Below the pieces are notes generated by a model, which was given only the letters and a program-made list of their open reading frames with translations, was not told where the DNA came from and ran no database searches. A stretch of 57,015 bases of DNA from the NCBI GenBank assembly GCA_902493615.1, contig CABUQK010000001.1:1-57015 (forward strand), written 5' to 3'. Below are positions 8,257 through 16,610 of this stretch, in pieces. Position 1 is the first letter of the stretch, and each line of letters begins with the position of its first letter. A program made the position numbers and the translations under genes. The DNA is from an uncultured Collinsella sp. (GTDB taxonomy: Bacteria; Actinomycetota; Coriobacteriia; Coriobacteriales; Coriobacteriaceae).

Positions 8257-8742
8257 TTACAGGTCGCTCTCGTTAAAGCCGGTATCGATATCGAGGTTGC
8301 TGCCGTCGGCCGCCGTGGTGGCGAGCTCATCGCAGCGCTCGTTGAGCTCGTGGCCGGCGTGACCCTTAACCCAGATGAACTCAACCTTGTGCTTGCTTTT
8401 GGCGGTGAGTAGGCGCTCCCACAGGTCGCGGTTCTTGACGGGCTGCTTGTTGGCGGTTTTCCATCCGCGCTTTTTCCAGCCGTCGATCCAGTGCTTGTTA
8501 AAGGCGTTGACGACGTACTGCGAATCGGAATGGACCTCGACCTCGCAGGGGCGGTTGAGTGCCTCGAGCGCCACGATGACCGCCATGAGCTCCATGCGGT
8601 TGTTGGTGGTCTTGGCGTAGCCGCGCGAAAGCTCGGAGGTGAAGGTCTTGCCGGCGGGGTTGGTGTATTTGAGCACGGCGCCGTAGCCGCCGCGTCCCGG
8701 ATTTGATCGGGCCGAGCCGTCGGTATAGATGATGACCTTCAC
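8257..8742 (-). CDS. rnhA: Ribonuclease HI
   Basis: Degrades the RNA strand of RNA-DNA hybrids. The 161-residue protein has all four catalytic acids: YTDGS (Asp near residue 8), RMELMAV (Glu), HSDSQYV (Asp) and NERCDELA (Asp), together with the WKKRGWKT basic loop. A GTG start at 8742 is chosen because GAAAGGAAG precedes it; upstream in-frame codons lack a site. It stands alone between the oxidoreductase and the LysR gene. Confidence 0.96.
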   Translation of the reverse strand: MKVIIYTDGSARSNPGRGGYGAVLKYTNPAGKTFTSELSRGYAKTTNNRMELMAVIVALEALNRPCEVEVHSDSQYVVNAFNKHWIDGWKKRGWKTANKQPVKNRDLWERLLTAKSKHKVEFIWVKGHAGHELNERCDELATTAADGSNLDIDTGFNESDL

Positions 8743-8841
8743 GGGCTTCCTTTCGTTGGGTACGTTTCGTGTGAGTGACCATTGTAGCGCCATGCCCGCC
8801 GGGGGCTAGCAATCTACGATTTCTACCCCGTCTTCCGACAG

Positions 8842-9744
8842 TTAGTTGGCATGGATGATGCGGTTGAGCTCGTCGAGGTATTGCTGCAAGAGGGGAGAGG
8901 GCTTGCGCTCGTCGTGCATGATATAGCCTACGTGCATCGTTGGGGCGTCTGCTAACGGGATCGATGCCATACCCCATTGCATTTCATTGGAGAGGACACC
9001 GGTCGACAGGGTGTAGCCGTTCGACGTGATAAGTAAGTTAGTAAGTGTTCCGCGGTCCGAGATTCGTATGTTGCGGTCGCAAGGGATATAGCTAAAAGGT
9101 TCCTCGGCGTAATAGAAGGAGTTTGAGGTTCCCTGCTCAAAGCTGTAGCGCGTATATGGTGTGAGGTCGGCAAGGGACAGCTGCGGGCGGCGGGCAAGCG
9201 GGTGGCGCTCGCTAACGAAGACGTGGACCGTCGCGTTGAATAGGGGATGGAAGCTCGCGCGCGCATCGGCAAAAGCCTTCTGCAGAACGCGGGCGTTAAA
9301 GTCGTCCAGATAGAGGATGCCGATGTCGCTGCGAAATGCGCGGACGTCATCGATGATCTGCGATGTGGTGGTCTCGCGCATGATGAACTCGAACTTGCTG
9401 TCGCGGCAGCGCTCGACTACGTTGACAAAGGCCTCGACCGAAAAGGCGTAGTGCTGGGCGGAAATGGCGAGGCGGGCTTGCGGGGTACCGCCGTCCTCGT
9501 AGCGGGCCTCGAGCATGTCGGCCTGCTCTACGACCTGGCGTGCATAACCCAAAAGCTCGGTGCCGTCGTTGGTGAGCGTGACGCCGCGGCTGGAGCGCGT
9601 AAAGATCTCCAGATTGAGTTCCTGTTCCAGGCTTTTGACGGCGTTTGAGATGTTGGACTGAGCGGTATAGAGGCGCTGAGCTGCGGCGTTAATTGAGCCG
9701 GATTCTGCCACGGCGATAAGAAAGCGAAGCTGCTGGAGGGTCAT
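8842..9744 (-). CDS. LysR-family transcriptional regulator, likely of metY
   Basis: 300-residue LysR regulator. The winged helix-turn-helix is residues 1-60 (QQLRFLIAVAESGSINAAAQ, LYTAQSNISNAVKSLE), followed by the effector-binding domain. It is transcribed divergently from the metY gene, the classical arrangement for a LysR regulator and its target, so control of sulfur amino-acid synthesis is inferred. The near-perfect palindrome GATAGCTATC at 9761-9770, 17 bases upstream of the start, is a plausible part of its operator. Confidence 0.9.
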   Translation of the reverse strand: MTLQQLRFLIAVAESGSINAAAQRLYTAQSNISNAVKSLEQELNLEIFTRSSRGVTLTNDGTELLGYARQVVEQADMLEARYEDGGTPQARLAISAQHYAFSVEAFVNVVERCRDSKFEFIMRETTTSQIIDDVRAFRSDIGILYLDDFNARVLQKAFADARASFHPLFNATVHVFVSERHPLARRPQLSLADLTPYTRYSFEQGTSNSFYYAEEPFSYIPCDRNIRISDRGTLTNLLITSNGYTLSTGVLSNEMQWGMASIPLADAPTMHVGYIMHDERKPSPLLQQYLDELNRIIHAN

Positions 9745-9760
9745 CGGCGCCCGTCCTTTC

Positions 9761-9770
9761 GATAGCTATC
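9761..9770. promoter_or_regulatory. Palindrome in the lysR-metY intergenic region
   Basis: GATAGCTATC is a perfect 10-base palindrome between the divergent lysR and metY genes, upstream of the metY promoter and next to the lysR start. Position suggests an autoregulatory LysR site; direct evidence is lacking. Confidence 0.4.
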
Positions 9771-9805
9771 TAAAAAACCGATAACAGGTTAGCGCTTTTA
9801 AGTGA

Positions 9806-9834
9806 TTGACCGAGGGAAACAATGCTCGTACTAT
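9806..9834 (+). promoter_or_regulatory. Promoter for the metY leader
   Basis: TTGACC (9806-9811) and TACTAT (9829-9834) are separated by exactly 17 bases, a strong sigma-70-type match. Transcription would begin near 9841, giving a leader of about 175 bases before metY that includes the small ORF at 9903. Confidence 0.75.
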
Positions 9835-9902
9835 TCAAAACACACAAAGGCGGTAGGTAATTAAGCCAACCACGGAACCGGGATGCGAAAGGAGGCCCGC
9901 AT

Positions 9903-9956
9903 ATGAATTGCTTACCAAGACGAATGCCGGGCTCCTGTTTGCGCCCGTCGGCGTGA
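9903..9956 (+). CDS. Candidate 17-residue cysteine-containing leader peptide
   Basis: An ATG at 9903 follows the near-ideal site AAAGGAGG with 7-base spacing and opens a 17-codon frame (MNCLPRRMPGSCLRPSA) ending in TGA at 9954-9956. It carries two Cys and two Met codons. It lies within the metY leader, about 60 bases before metY. The segment AGGAGGCCCGCAT (9890-9902) can pair with ATGCCGGGCTCCT (9924-9936), hiding the leader site, while CTCCTG (9932-9937) can pair with CAGGAG (9958-9963), so alternative folds exist. A translation-coupled sulfur sensor is inferred, not shown. Confidence 0.5.
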   Translation: MNCLPRRMPGSCLRPSA

Positions 9957-10017
9957 TCAGGAGACAGCGACTTACTTCTCTCTTTTTATTTACTTTTGTT
10001 CGATCAAGGAGATCATC

Positions 10018-11328
10018 ATGAGCCAGTTCATCAACAACCCCGAGCACACCTTTGGTTTCGATACCCTGCAGCTTCACGTTGGCCAGGAGAGCGCCGATCC
10101 CGCATCCGACTCCCGCGCCGTGCCTATCTACCAGACCACGAGCTATGTGTTCCGCAATTCCCAGCACGCCGCCGACCGCTTTGGTCTTGCCGACGCCGGC
10201 AACATCTACGGCCGTCTGACCAACTCCACCCAGGGCGTCTTCGAGGACCGTATCGCCGCACTCGAGGGTGGCGTGGCAGGTCTTGCCGTCGCCTCCGGTG
10301 CCGCTGCCATCACCTATACCCTGCAGGCTCTCGCCCAGGCCGGTGACCACGTGGTCGCCCAGAAGACCATCTACGGCGGTTCCTACAACCTGCTGGAGCA
10401 TACGCTCTCCCAGTTTGGCGTCGAGACCACGTTTGTCGATGCCCATAACCTGGAAGAGGTTGAGGGTGCCATCAGGGACAACACCACGGTCATCTATCTC
10501 GAGACGCTCGGCAACCCCAACTCCGACATCCCCAACATCGACGCCATCTCCGAGATCGCCAAGAAGCACGGTCTGCCGGTTGTCGTCGACAACACCTTCG
10601 GCACCCCGTATCTGTTCCGTCCGCTGGAGCATGGTGCCAACATCGTCGTTCACTCCGCAACCAAGTTCATCGGCGGCCACGGCACCTCGCTGGGCGGTGT
10701 GATCGTCGACGGCGGTAACTTCGATTGGAAGGCGAGCGGCAAGTATGCGCAGATCGCCGAGCCCAACCCCTCCTACCATGGCGTCTCGTTTGCCGAGGCT
10801 GCCGGTCCCGCCGCCTTCGCAACCTATGTCCGCGCTATCTTGCTGCGTGACGAGGGCGCCTGCATCAGCCCGTTCAACGCCTGGATCCTGCTCCAGGGCA
10901 CCGAGACTCTGTCGCTGCGCGTTGACCGTCATGTCGAGAACACCAAGAAGGTCGTTGAGTTCCTGGCTGGTGACAGCCATGTCGCCAAGGTGAACCACCC
11001 GAGCCTGTCTGAGCACCCCGATCACGAGCTCTATCAGAAGTACTTCCCCAACGGCGGTGCCTCGATCTTTACCTTTGAGATTAAGGGTGGCCAGGAGGCC
11101 GCCTGGAAGTTCATCGATCATCTGCAGGTGTTCTCGCTGCTCGCCAACGTGGCCGACGTCAAGTCGCTCGTCGTGCACCCGGCTACCACCACGCACTCCC
11201 AGCTCTCTGCCGAGGAGCTCGCCGAGCAGAACATCACGCCCTCCACGATCCGTCTTTCCATCGGTACCGAGAACGCCGAGGATATCATTTGGGATCTGAA
11301 GCAGGCCTTCGCCGCGCTGGACGAGTAA
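10018..11328 (+). CDS. metY: O-acetylhomoserine sulfhydrylase (aminocarboxypropyltransferase)
   Basis: PLP enzyme of the Cys/Met metabolism family; makes homocysteine from O-acetylhomoserine and sulfide. The 436-residue length with the insertion between the two halves is typical of MetY rather than MetB. Seen: RLTNSTQGVFEDRIAALEGG, DNTFGTPYLFRPLEHGAN, and the PLP lysine in SATKFIGGHGTSLGG. A strong AAGGAG site precedes the ATG. Control is likely through the divergent LysR regulator and the leader ORF. Codon use is strongly biased, suggesting high expression. Confidence 0.96.
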   Translation: MSQFINNPEHTFGFDTLQLHVGQESADPASDSRAVPIYQTTSYVFRNSQHAADRFGLADAGNIYGRLTNSTQGVFEDRIAALEGGVAGLAVASGAAAITYTLQALAQAGDHVVAQKTIYGGSYNLLEHTLSQFGVETTFVDAHNLEEVEGAIRDNTTVIYLETLGNPNSDIPNIDAISEIAKKHGLPVVVDNTFGTPYLFRPLEHGANIVVHSATKFIGGHGTSLGGVIVDGGNFDWKASGKYAQIAEPNPSYHGVSFAEAAGPAAFATYVRAILLRDEGACISPFNAWILLQGTETLSLRVDRHVENTKKVVEFLAGDSHVAKVNHPSLSEHPDHELYQKYFPNGGASIFTFEIKGGQEAAWKFIDHLQVFSLLANVADVKSLVVHPATTTHSQLSAEELAEQNITPSTIRLSIGTENAEDIIWDLKQAFAALDE

Positions 11329-11390
11329 GGCGACTTGTGCAAGGACCCCTTGCGACTCGATAGGTATAACTGCATAAAATGCCTGCTCAA

Positions 11391-11429
11391 GGCGCCTGTG
11401 CGAACAATGGTTGCACAGGCGCCTTTTTT
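11391..11429 (+). terminator. Intrinsic terminator of metY
   Basis: Arms GGCGCCTGTGC and GCACAGGCGCC (11 perfect pairs) enclose an 11-base loop and are followed by six T residues. Confidence 0.92.
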
Positions 11430-11640
11430 GCATAGAGCGGGTGCAAAAACAGGGTTTTTGACACGCTTTATGCATTTGAGTTGTGGAAAACTCCTGTTGA
11501 GAGGATGTGAGTTTTACGCAATTGACGTGCGCCTTTTGAGTAAAACCGCAGGTCGCGATTTGCTCGGGGTACTATGCAGCGCGATCGAATCACACGCAGC
11601 TCAAACGCAGCAAAAACGCACTACGGAGGTTTCCAGCTAC

Positions 11641-12414
11641 ATGAGGATCGATTCACGAAAACCGAAAGCCGCCGCCCTTTCCGCCGCTCTGACCGTGGCA
11701 CTTTTGGCGGGCGCCGGTGCAACTGATGCCCACGCCGCAACACTGTCCGATACGGTTGGATCTACGCCGTCCGAGACGACGCTGGTACAGCCCGTTGACT
11801 ATCGCGGCGATGGTTATGGTTCCATGCAGGAGTGGAACGCCTCGATGGAGGCCAAGCGCGATTCCCTGGAGATGCGCGCTCAGATCATCATGAACATGTA
11901 CGGTGACTATGCCACCGATGACGAGCGCGCTGTGCTGCAGGGTTGCATCGACGGCGCGGGTAGCCTGTTGACGATGGGGGAGGTCGACGCCAAGTCGACC
12001 GAGCTCGATGAGCTGCGCATTGCGCTTGAGGATGCCAAGCGCAATGCGCTCGAGGCTGCCGCCGAGGCGGAGGCTGCCGAGGTCGCCCAGGCTTCGTACT
12101 ACAACGCCGGTTACACTCCGTCCTACGCGTCTGCCGCGTCCTACGCGAACGGATCGGGCCTGACGCGCTCTGCGGGTGTCAATAACTACAACGGGCGCCG
12201 CGAGACCTATTACAGCAGCAATGTGCTTTATCACTATCGCACGGGCGAATGGACTCAGGATTCTGAGGGCTTCTGGCGCGATTCCGACGGCTATTACGTT
12301 GTTGCCGCGGGCGATATGGCCCAGGGCTCGACCTTTACGGGCTCCAAGGGTGATTGCAAGGTCTATGACTCCGGTTGCGCTGCCGGAACCACCGACTACT
12401 ACACCGGTTGGTAA
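11641..12414 (+). CDS. Secreted protein with C-terminal YDSGCAxGTTDYY motif
   Basis: 257 residues, not assigned to a known family with confidence. Residues 1-32 form a signal peptide (basic start, SAALTVALLAGAGAT, cleavage after AHA). Residues about 60-150 are helical and rich in Glu/Ala, ending in an Ala/Glu-rich coiled-coil-like stretch; next is a Ser/Tyr/Ala-rich linker; the last 65 residues hold GFWRDSDGYYVVAAGDMAQG and KVYDSGCAAGTTDYYTGW. That tail recurs in secreted gut Gram-positive proteins and suggests a cell-wall-associated domain (possibly 3D/double-psi-barrel-like). Start ATG 11641 lies 10 bases after ACGGAGG. A 310-base leader precedes it and shows no recognised motif beyond the metY terminator. 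Confidence 0.7.
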   Translation: MRIDSRKPKAAALSAALTVALLAGAGATDAHAATLSDTVGSTPSETTLVQPVDYRGDGYGSMQEWNASMEAKRDSLEMRAQIIMNMYGDYATDDERAVLQGCIDGAGSLLTMGEVDAKSTELDELRIALEDAKRNALEAAAEAEAAEVAQASYYNAGYTPSYASAASYANGSGLTRSAGVNNYNGRRETYYSSNVLYHYRTGEWTQDSEGFWRDSDGYYVVAAGDMAQGSTFTGSKGDCKVYDSGCAAGTTDYYTGW

Positions 12415-12600
12415 TTTTTCTGCATCACGGATATTTGGCGGACGGGCGTCTTTACCGAGCTTTAGGGCAACGTAAGGACGTCCGTTCTATGTATGCGTTT
12501 GAGTTAACAGAGCCCTTACCGTGGCGGTACGCTGGGCGTATGGATGCGGGGCACACTGGTTCTTGAGAAATAAGGTCTTTCTCTTGGAGGAAGTGGTCTT

Positions 12601-12807
12601 GTGAATGCTCGAGATATTGCCGTTGCCGCCGTCGCGTTGATGCTTGGTTGCCTTGGTCCTACGGCCGCGCTCGTCGCGGGTATGCAGGGGTCTTGTGGGG
12701 CTGCCTCTATCGTGGTTGGCGTGTTGATCGCGGCCGCGCTGCTGGGAAGTGCGGGGGTAGCCCTTTGTCGCGACGATGAGGGCCAGGCGTCGGAGTCGCA
12801 GCTCTAA
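12601..12807 (+). CDS. Small two-helix membrane protein
   Basis: 68 residues starting at GTG behind TTGGAGGAAG. Two hydrophobic segments (about residues 8-28 and 35-56) and a short acidic C-terminal tail (CRDDEGQASESQL) predict an integral membrane protein with the tail in the cytoplasm. No family recognised. Codon use resembles neighbours. The 186 bases before it hold only a weak imperfect palindrome. Confidence 0.55.
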   Translation: MNARDIAVAAVALMLGCLGPTAALVAGMQGSCGAASIVVGVLIAAALLGSAGVALCRDDEGQASESQL

Positions 12808-12846
12808 CCGTTGTGAAGCTGATTTTTGGTCAAAGATGAAAAAGGA

Positions 12847-12880
12847 AGCCGCCGCGAGGGGAGTGCCCCTTGCGGCGGCT
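12847..12880. terminator. Bidirectional terminator between convergent genes
   Basis: Arms AGCCGCCGCGAGGGG and CCCCTTGCGGCGGCT pair over 15 positions with one mismatch; A- and T-rich flanks on both sides. Serves the small membrane protein gene on plus and the PanE-like gene on minus. Confidence 0.85.
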
Positions 12881-12916
12881 TTACCATTGGATCTGTTGGC
12901 TGCAGTATGCCGAGCA

Positions 12917-13831
12917 CTACCAGCTGCCTTCTATTTCGCGAATCCTCTGGTAGAGCCAATCGTTTTGCGGCACTTGGATATCGTGTTTGGCGGCCAGGCG
13001 GCAAATGGTGCCCGCGAACTCCTCGACTTCGGTTTTTCGTTGTGCGATGCGGTCCTGCGCCATCGAGGGCATACCGGTGGGGTCGATTCCCTCGATGAGG
13101 TGCACCATTTGCGTCAGGTCTGCCTCGGTCAGCTCAACGCCCTCGGCGTTGGCAACCGCAAGCGCCTCGCGCATGGCGGAGACAAAACAGCGGCGCTGCT
13201 CGGAGCCCGGCTCCGTGGCGCTTCCGTAGGTCCCGCCGTAGGCCATGCAGGTCTGGTTGATGCCGTCGTTGAGCATGAGTTTGGCCCACATGCGGTGGGC
13301 GATGTCGTCCTCGACGGTATGGGCGATGCCGCAGCGCGTATAGAGCTCGTCGATAGCGGCGACAGTCGCGGGGTCGGTGCCCGCTGCCGCGCCAAAGCGA
13401 ATCTCGCCCGCATTGGTAAAGGTGAGCGCGCCGTTGAGGAACACGGCGTCCATGCCCTGGCAGATACCAAGAACGGTATGCTCCCAGCCAAAGCGTTCGG
13501 CAATCTTTTGCTCGCTCGTAATGCCGTTGCACAGCGAGGCGATGAGCGTGTTGGGTCCCACGACACGCTCCATAGTCTTGAGTGCTTGGTCGAGACCGGT
13601 GGTCTTGACCGTCAGGATGACCAGATCGGCGGGTGTCGCCTCGCTGGCGCGGACGGACGTGAGATCGCAGGGCTTGCCGTTGACGGTGAGCGCGTCGTTC
13701 GCATGGCGCTCAAAGCGAGCGTCGTCCATGACGTATTCGACGGCGTCGTTGCCGAGGGCCTTGGCAATCATGCTGCCGTAGAGCAGGCCGACGCCGCCCT
13801 TGCCGATAAAGGCGACCTTGTTGATCTGCAT
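12917..13831 (-). CDS. Ketopantoate reductase-family protein
   Basis: 304-residue member of the ApbA/PanE family, which reduces 2-dehydropantoate to pantoate with NADPH for pantothenate and CoA synthesis. Rossmann motif FIGKGGVGLLYG at the start, then ILTVKTTGLDQAL (the conserved Lys), SLCNGITSEQ, and C-terminal ELTEADL and SMAQDRIAQRKTEVEEFAG that match the PanE substrate-binding region. No panB/panC neighbour is seen, so other 2-keto acids are possible substrates. ATG at 13831 has GGGGAG 9 bases upstream; the ATG three codons earlier is too close to that site. Confidence 0.85.
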   Translation of the reverse strand: MQINKVAFIGKGGVGLLYGSMIAKALGNDAVEYVMDDARFERHANDALTVNGKPCDLTSVRASEATPADLVILTVKTTGLDQALKTMERVVGPNTLIASLCNGITSEQKIAERFGWEHTVLGICQGMDAVFLNGALTFTNAGEIRFGAAAGTDPATVAAIDELYTRCGIAHTVEDDIAHRMWAKLMLNDGINQTCMAYGGTYGSATEPGSEQRRCFVSAMREALAVANAEGVELTEADLTQMVHLIEGIDPTGMPSMAQDRIAQRKTEVEEFAGTICRLAAKHDIQVPQNDWLYQRIREIEGSW

Positions 13832-13853
13832 ATGAATCATCTCCCCATATAAA

Positions 13854-13876
13854 AGGCGCCCGCATATGGGGCGCCT
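13854..13876 (-). promoter_or_regulatory. Hairpin in the leader of the PanE-like gene
   Basis: AGGCGCCC (13854-13861) and GGGCGCCT (13869-13876) pair perfectly around a 7-base loop, about 22 bases before the start codon on the minus strand. Could be a leader stem controlling translation. Confidence 0.4.
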
Positions 13877-13995
13877 GATGGATTGTATGTCGTCGGGGCG
13901 TTTGGTGGGCGCGCGGGGCTGCTGTTGTGAAAAAGAAACTATTGCGCTGTGCGCTTATGCCGCGGGGCAGACCACAAAGACATGCGCGTGGTCAC

Positions 13996-14021
13996 GCCCG
14001 GTTCCTTTCATCGGGCTTTTT
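13996..14021 (+). terminator. Orphan plus-strand terminator
   Basis: GCCCG and CGGGC enclose an 11-base loop and are followed by five T residues; a GACCAC/GTGGTC hairpin lies just before it (13970-13993). No plus-strand gene ends here, so it may close a small RNA or a decayed gene. The 13832-14157 gap holds no other recognised gene. Confidence 0.45.
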
Positions 14022-14157
14022 GCTGATGTTAAAGCGGTGCCGTGACGGCTCGATTTCTGCTGCGTTACGATACGTTCTCAATTGCGATTCCGATGTGTTT
14101 CGATGACGTGACGGGTTTGTTTCGCCTTGTCAGGGCTTCGATGGGAGGGGAGGGGCC

Positions 14158-15348
14158 GTGCAATATCGCGTTGACCCCAAAAGCGGCAACCGTATCTCGG
14201 CGTTGGGGCTGGGCTGCATGAGGTTTCCCGGTGCGCCGGGACGCCCGGATGCGAAGACTGCCGACGCCATCATCTCCCGTGCGGTGGAGCAGGGGATTAA
14301 CTACCTGGACACGGCCTATCTCTATCCCGGCAACGAGGCTTGTGTGGGTGCGTCGCTTGAGCGCCTGGGCTTGCGCGACCAGGTTTTGCTCGCAACCAAG
14401 CTGCCGCATGCTTCGTGCAAATGCGCGGAGGATTTCGACCGGTTCTTCGACGAGCAACTGCGCCGCCTGCGGACCGACCATATCGACTATTACCTCATGC
14501 ACAACATTACCTCGCCCGCCCAGTGCGAACGTGTGGTGGCGTTGGGCATCGAGGACTGGATCGCGCGTCAAAAGGCGGCGGGGCGCATTCGCCAGATTGG
14601 TTTTTCGTACCACGGCAGCGCGGCGGATTTCCTGACGATGCTCGATGCATATGAGTGGGACTTTTGCCAGATCCAGTACAATTACGCTGGAGAGCGATAT
14701 CAGGCGGGAACAGCGGGGCTCATGGCCGCCGCCGAGCGAGGCCTCGCGGTGTTTGTGATGGAGCCACTGCTGGGCGGGCGTTTAGCGGGCAAGCTGCCGC
14801 CACGGGCCCGCGCTGTGCTCGATAGTGCCCGTGACCCGCATTTGCGCACTCCTGCCGCCTGGGGTCTTTCGTGGGTCTGGAATCATCCTCAGGTGACGAT
14901 GCTGCTTTCGGGTATGACCGATATCGCGCAGGTGGATGAGAACGCGGTGTTGGCCGATCGGGCCCTGCCGGATTCGATGACTGCCAACCAGCACGACACG
15001 ATCGCGCACGTGCTGGATGAGTTTGAAAAATCGAATCGCGTGCCCTGCACGGGATGCGGCTATTGCATGCCGTGCCCTAAAGGCATCAATATCCCTGGAT
15101 GTTTTGCCGCCTACAACGCAAGCTATGCGCACAGCTGGTTTACGGGTCTATCGCAGTACTTTACGGCGAGCGCGGTGCGCACAAGCGAGGCCAAGCTGGT
15201 GAGCAATTGCGTCAAGTGCGGCAAATGCGCGCGCCACTGCCCACAGCATATCGATATCCCCGAGCGTCTCGATGACGTGCGCCGACGTTTCCAGCCTGGC
15301 CCCGTGACGGCAGTGCTTAAGGCCTTCGGCAAAACGCGCTCCTCGTGA
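14158..15348 (+). CDS. Aldo/keto reductase with C-terminal Fe-S clusters
   Basis: 396 residues in two parts. Residues 1-290 are the aldo/keto reductase barrel (ISALGLGCMRFPG, NYLDTAYLYPGNE with the catalytic Asp/Tyr, LLATKLPHAS with the Lys, DYYLMHNI). Residues about 295-380 carry two cysteine clusters, CTGCGYCMPCPKGINIP and CVKCGKCARHCPQHIDIP, a typical 2x[4Fe-4S] ferredoxin-like module. Such fused proteins are common in anaerobes and reduce small carbonyls using ferredoxin-linked electrons; the substrate is unknown. GTG start follows GGGAGGGGAGG. Confidence 0.93.
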   Translation: MQYRVDPKSGNRISALGLGCMRFPGAPGRPDAKTADAIISRAVEQGINYLDTAYLYPGNEACVGASLERLGLRDQVLLATKLPHASCKCAEDFDRFFDEQLRRLRTDHIDYYLMHNITSPAQCERVVALGIEDWIARQKAAGRIRQIGFSYHGSAADFLTMLDAYEWDFCQIQYNYAGERYQAGTAGLMAAAERGLAVFVMEPLLGGRLAGKLPPRARAVLDSARDPHLRTPAAWGLSWVWNHPQVTMLLSGMTDIAQVDENAVLADRALPDSMTANQHDTIAHVLDEFEKSNRVPCTGCGYCMPCPKGINIPGCFAAYNASYAHSWFTGLSQYFTASAVRTSEAKLVSNCVKCGKCARHCPQHIDIPERLDDVRRRFQPGPVTAVLKAFGKTRSS

Positions 15349-15432
15349 CCCTTTTATAACTTGCGCTGGAATAGTTCCTGCTTGCGGCAGAATAGGGCTT
15401 AAACAGGGACTATTCCACCGCAACTGAAGGGG
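15349..15432 (+). repeat. TTATAACTTGCG palindromic repeat, copy A
   Basis: CCCTTTTATAAC is followed by left arm TTGCGCTGGAATAGTTCCTG (15361-15380) and right arm CAGGGACTATTCCACCGCAA (15404-15423), 18 of 20 positions paired. It sits between the aldo/keto reductase stop and the ribosome site of the next gene. The same layout recurs at 16515-16594 with a different arm sequence in the middle (see copy B). Confidence 0.8.
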
Positions 15433-15438
15433 GCTGTC

Positions 15439-16458
15439 GTGGGCCATCGGGATTCATGGGATGATTCGCGTGAGGTTCGTTGGGGCATTTTGGGCGCTGG
15501 GCACATTTCTCATCGATTTGCATCGTCGCTCAAGAAGGTCGACGGGGCACGGCTGGTGGCTGCGGCCGGCCGCACTCCTGCACATGTCGAGGAATTTTGC
15601 CGAGCGTTTTCGATTGATGCTGCGCATGGCCATGCCTCGGTCGACGATAACGGCGATGCGGCTTATGACGCGCTGATTGCCGACCCCGATGTCGACGCAA
15701 TTTACTTGGCTCTTCCGCATGGCATGCATACGCGTTGGGCCTGTCGCGCGCTGTGCGCCGGAAAGGCCGTGCTGTGCGAAAAGCCGGCCGTTTTGAGTGA
15801 GGAAGAGGCTCTCTCGATTGCCTCCACCTCTCGCGAGCGCGGCGTGCTGTTTATGGAGGCGATGAAGAATCGGTTTTGCCCGATGCGCACTCGCGTGAAA
15901 GACTTGCTTGCGTCGGGTGAGCTTGGCCGTATTGTCTCGATTGAAAGCGTGCAAAAGCTCGATTACGGCGAGTCTCCTTCGGGCTATCTGCTTGATCCGT
16001 TGCAGGGCGGCTGTCTATATGACATGGGCTGCTATGCGGTCGGTTGGTTTGAGGATTTGCTCGCGGGCGCGTGCGAGGTTTCGTCCCGTGAAGTTCGCTG
16101 GCGTGACGTATCAGGCGGCCGCGTCGATTGGGCCGACGAGATCCATATGAGCGTCGGCGGTATACCCATTCATATGGCGTGCGACGGCAAAGCAACATAT
16201 GAAAGCCGCTTAACGATTGCCTGTGAGCGGGGCTCGTTGGAAATCGAGCGTCTCCATCGCCCCGAGCGCGCTCATGTGAAGTATTCCGACGGTCGAACGC
16301 TAGAAATAAATGCCCCGTTTGAGGTCGATGATTTCTACGGCGAAATCCAGCATGCGACGCAGCTCATTCAGGCGGGGAAACTCGAGAGTCCCGTCATGCC
16401 CCTTGCCGCCACGCAGCGCTGCGCGCACATCATCGATGCGATTCGTTTGAAACTTTAG
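15439..16458 (+). CDS. Gfo/Idh/MocA family oxidoreductase
   Basis: 339-residue NAD(P)-dependent dehydrogenase. Rossmann start WGILGAGHISHRFASSLKKV, central VDAIYLALPHGMHTRWA, and the catalytic CEKPAVLSEEEAL; C-terminal alpha/beta domain with MGCYAVGWFE. Paralogue of the oxidoreductase at 7075-8181 but with an intact GxGxxx motif. Substrate unknown (sugar or cyclitol derivative by family). GTG start follows GAAGGGGG. Its 5' leader is repeat copy A. Confidence 0.9.
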   Translation: MGHRDSWDDSREVRWGILGAGHISHRFASSLKKVDGARLVAAAGRTPAHVEEFCRAFSIDAAHGHASVDDNGDAAYDALIADPDVDAIYLALPHGMHTRWACRALCAGKAVLCEKPAVLSEEEALSIASTSRERGVLFMEAMKNRFCPMRTRVKDLLASGELGRIVSIESVQKLDYGESPSGYLLDPLQGGCLYDMGCYAVGWFEDLLAGACEVSSREVRWRDVSGGRVDWADEIHMSVGGIPIHMACDGKATYESRLTIACERGSLEIERLHRPERAHVKYSDGRTLEINAPFEVDDFYGEIQHATQLIQAGKLESPVMPLAATQRCAHIIDAIRLKL

Positions 16459-16514
16459 GGCGTGGGGGCATGGCACCGGCGCTTGGAATGCCTGGAGGCC
16501 TTTGTCCCTGATGC

Positions 16515-16594
16515 CCCTTTTATAACTTGCGGTGGAATACGGTCTGTTTGCGCCAAAATAAGGCACCAATAGACCGTATTTCACCGTAACTGAT
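16515..16594 (+). repeat. TTATAACTTGCG palindromic repeat, copy B
   Basis: CCCTTTTATAAC is followed by left arm TTGCGGTGGAATACGGTCT (16527-16545) and right arm AGACCGTATTTCACCGTAA (16571-16589): 17 Watson-Crick and 2 G-U pairs. Outer arm ends and the flanking blocks match copy A, but the arm interior changes from AGTTCCTG to ACGGTCTG with matching change on the other side, i.e. covariation. Lies directly before the endonuclease IV gene. Confidence 0.8.
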
Positions 16595-16610
16595 GAGGAG
16601 GGAGCTGGAG

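Noticed and set aside
9841..10017. SAM riboswitch before metY
   Set aside because: The leader lacks the SAM-I conserved blocks (for example GATGAAACCCGGCAACC-like core) and those of SAM-IV; a leader ORF explains the structure better.
9835..11475. 546-residue frame antisense to metY
   Set aside because: Shadow of strongly codon-biased metY; includes the terminator and promoter in its supposed coding part.
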